Of a stretch of 5,860 nucleotides of DNA, positions 5,580 to 5,860 are shown one piece after another. Source of the stretch: Omnitrophica bacterium GWA2_52_8 (GTDB lineage: Bacteria > Omnitrophota > Omnitrophia > Omnitrophales > Aquincolibacteriaceae). The translations under genes were made by a program, and so were the position numbers. How positions within the stretch are numbered: position 1 is the first letter of the stretch; the number at the start of each line of letters is the position of its first letter. The DNA is taken from contig MHFC01000101.1 of NCBI GenBank assembly GCA_001804025.1, positions 4,200 to 10,059 on the forward strand. Direction: 5' to 3'. A model generated the notes under the pieces. The model did no database searches, had not been told where the DNA came from, and was given only the letters and a program-made list of their open reading frames with translations.

Positions 5580-5860
5580 AATATCTTCACCCGTCTCTCG
5601 GCAGCCCCGGCCGTTTTCTCAAGCGGTTCTTGTTTCGGCCCCGGCAAAAACACTTTGCGCCCGACACCGGCCTTTTCCTGCCATTTTTTGAGCCCGACGT
5701 AACGTTGATAAACCCCTTCAAAAAAAAGCCACTCGGGCCTGTAATTAATCCGTGCCATTCCCTGAAAACCAAAATAATCCGACCACACGGTGAGTTGGTT
5801 CTTGCGGATGGCTGCGGCAAGAGCCGCCGTTTCGTCCTCAGTCAAGGCTTCGGATTGACC
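5576..5860 (-). CDS. C-terminal end of an unrecognised protein (partial)
   Basis: The frame is open to the right edge (GQSEALTEDETAALAAAIRKNQL...), so the TTG at 5845 is unlikely to be the real start; this is the last 94 codons of a longer protein. It carries an aromatic-rich segment, WSDYFGFQGMARINYRPEWLFFEGVYQRYVGLKKW (about 23-57 of the visible part). The tail is basic and ends in RRVKIL. There is no recognisable motif or membrane segment in this part. Its stop overlaps the start of the S41 protease gene by 4 nt, so the two are co-transcribed and perhaps functionally linked. I do not assign a function. Confidence 0.65.
   Translation of the reverse strand, partial: GQSEALTEDETAALAAAIRKNQLTVWSDYFGFQGMARINYRPEWLFFEGVYQRYVGLKKWQEKAGVGRKVFLPGPKQEPLEKTAGAAERRVKIL

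Noticed and set aside
4843..5702. Plus-strand frames opposite the S41 protease
   Set aside because: They are shadows of a gene with complete catalytic motifs on the minus strand.

Overview
The window reads as chromosomal DNA from a Gram-negative-type (diderm) bacterium. The evidence is a lipobox lipoprotein protease, an inner-membrane SPOR-like protein, signal peptides and bacterial Shine-Dalgarno sites. Base composition is fairly even, two of the starts are TTG, and protein similarity to well-studied genera looks low. That would fit an uncultured lineage such as Omnitrophota or a relative, but this placement is a weak inference.

Layout. (1) Positions 1-981, minus strand: a two-gene operon in which a membrane-anchored SPOR-like protein overlaps by 4 nt the start of hflX, a ribosome-associated GTPase. 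Only the N-terminal domain of hflX is in the window. A good sigma70-type promoter lies at 1035-1063. (2) Positions 1064-1425: a divergent intergenic region with no convincing protein gene. Its core, 1168-1372, is an almost linker-free series of strong hairpins. All three non-Watson-Crick pairs in the main stems are G-T on the plus strand, which points to a structured RNA transcribed rightwards. It may be a stand-alone ncRNA or a long 5' leader of the next gene. (3) Positions 1426-3680, plus strand: a secreted metzincin-type zinc metallopeptidase fused to about ten TPR repeats, followed 20 nt later by a DUF2304 membrane protein. (4) Positions 3681-3807: a convergent intergenic region with terminator-like hairpins. 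(5) Positions 3808-5860, minus strand: the C-terminal end of an unrecognised protein, an S41 C-terminal processing peptidase lipoprotein overlapping it by 4 nt (ATGA), and, after a 122-nt gap, a small secreted low-complexity protein.

Most of the complete genes act at the cell envelope (SPOR-like protein, secreted metzincin-TPR, DUF2304, PDZ protease lipoprotein, small exported protein), while hflX is cytosolic. The most interesting item is the hairpin array at 1168-1372, which matches no RNA family I recognise.
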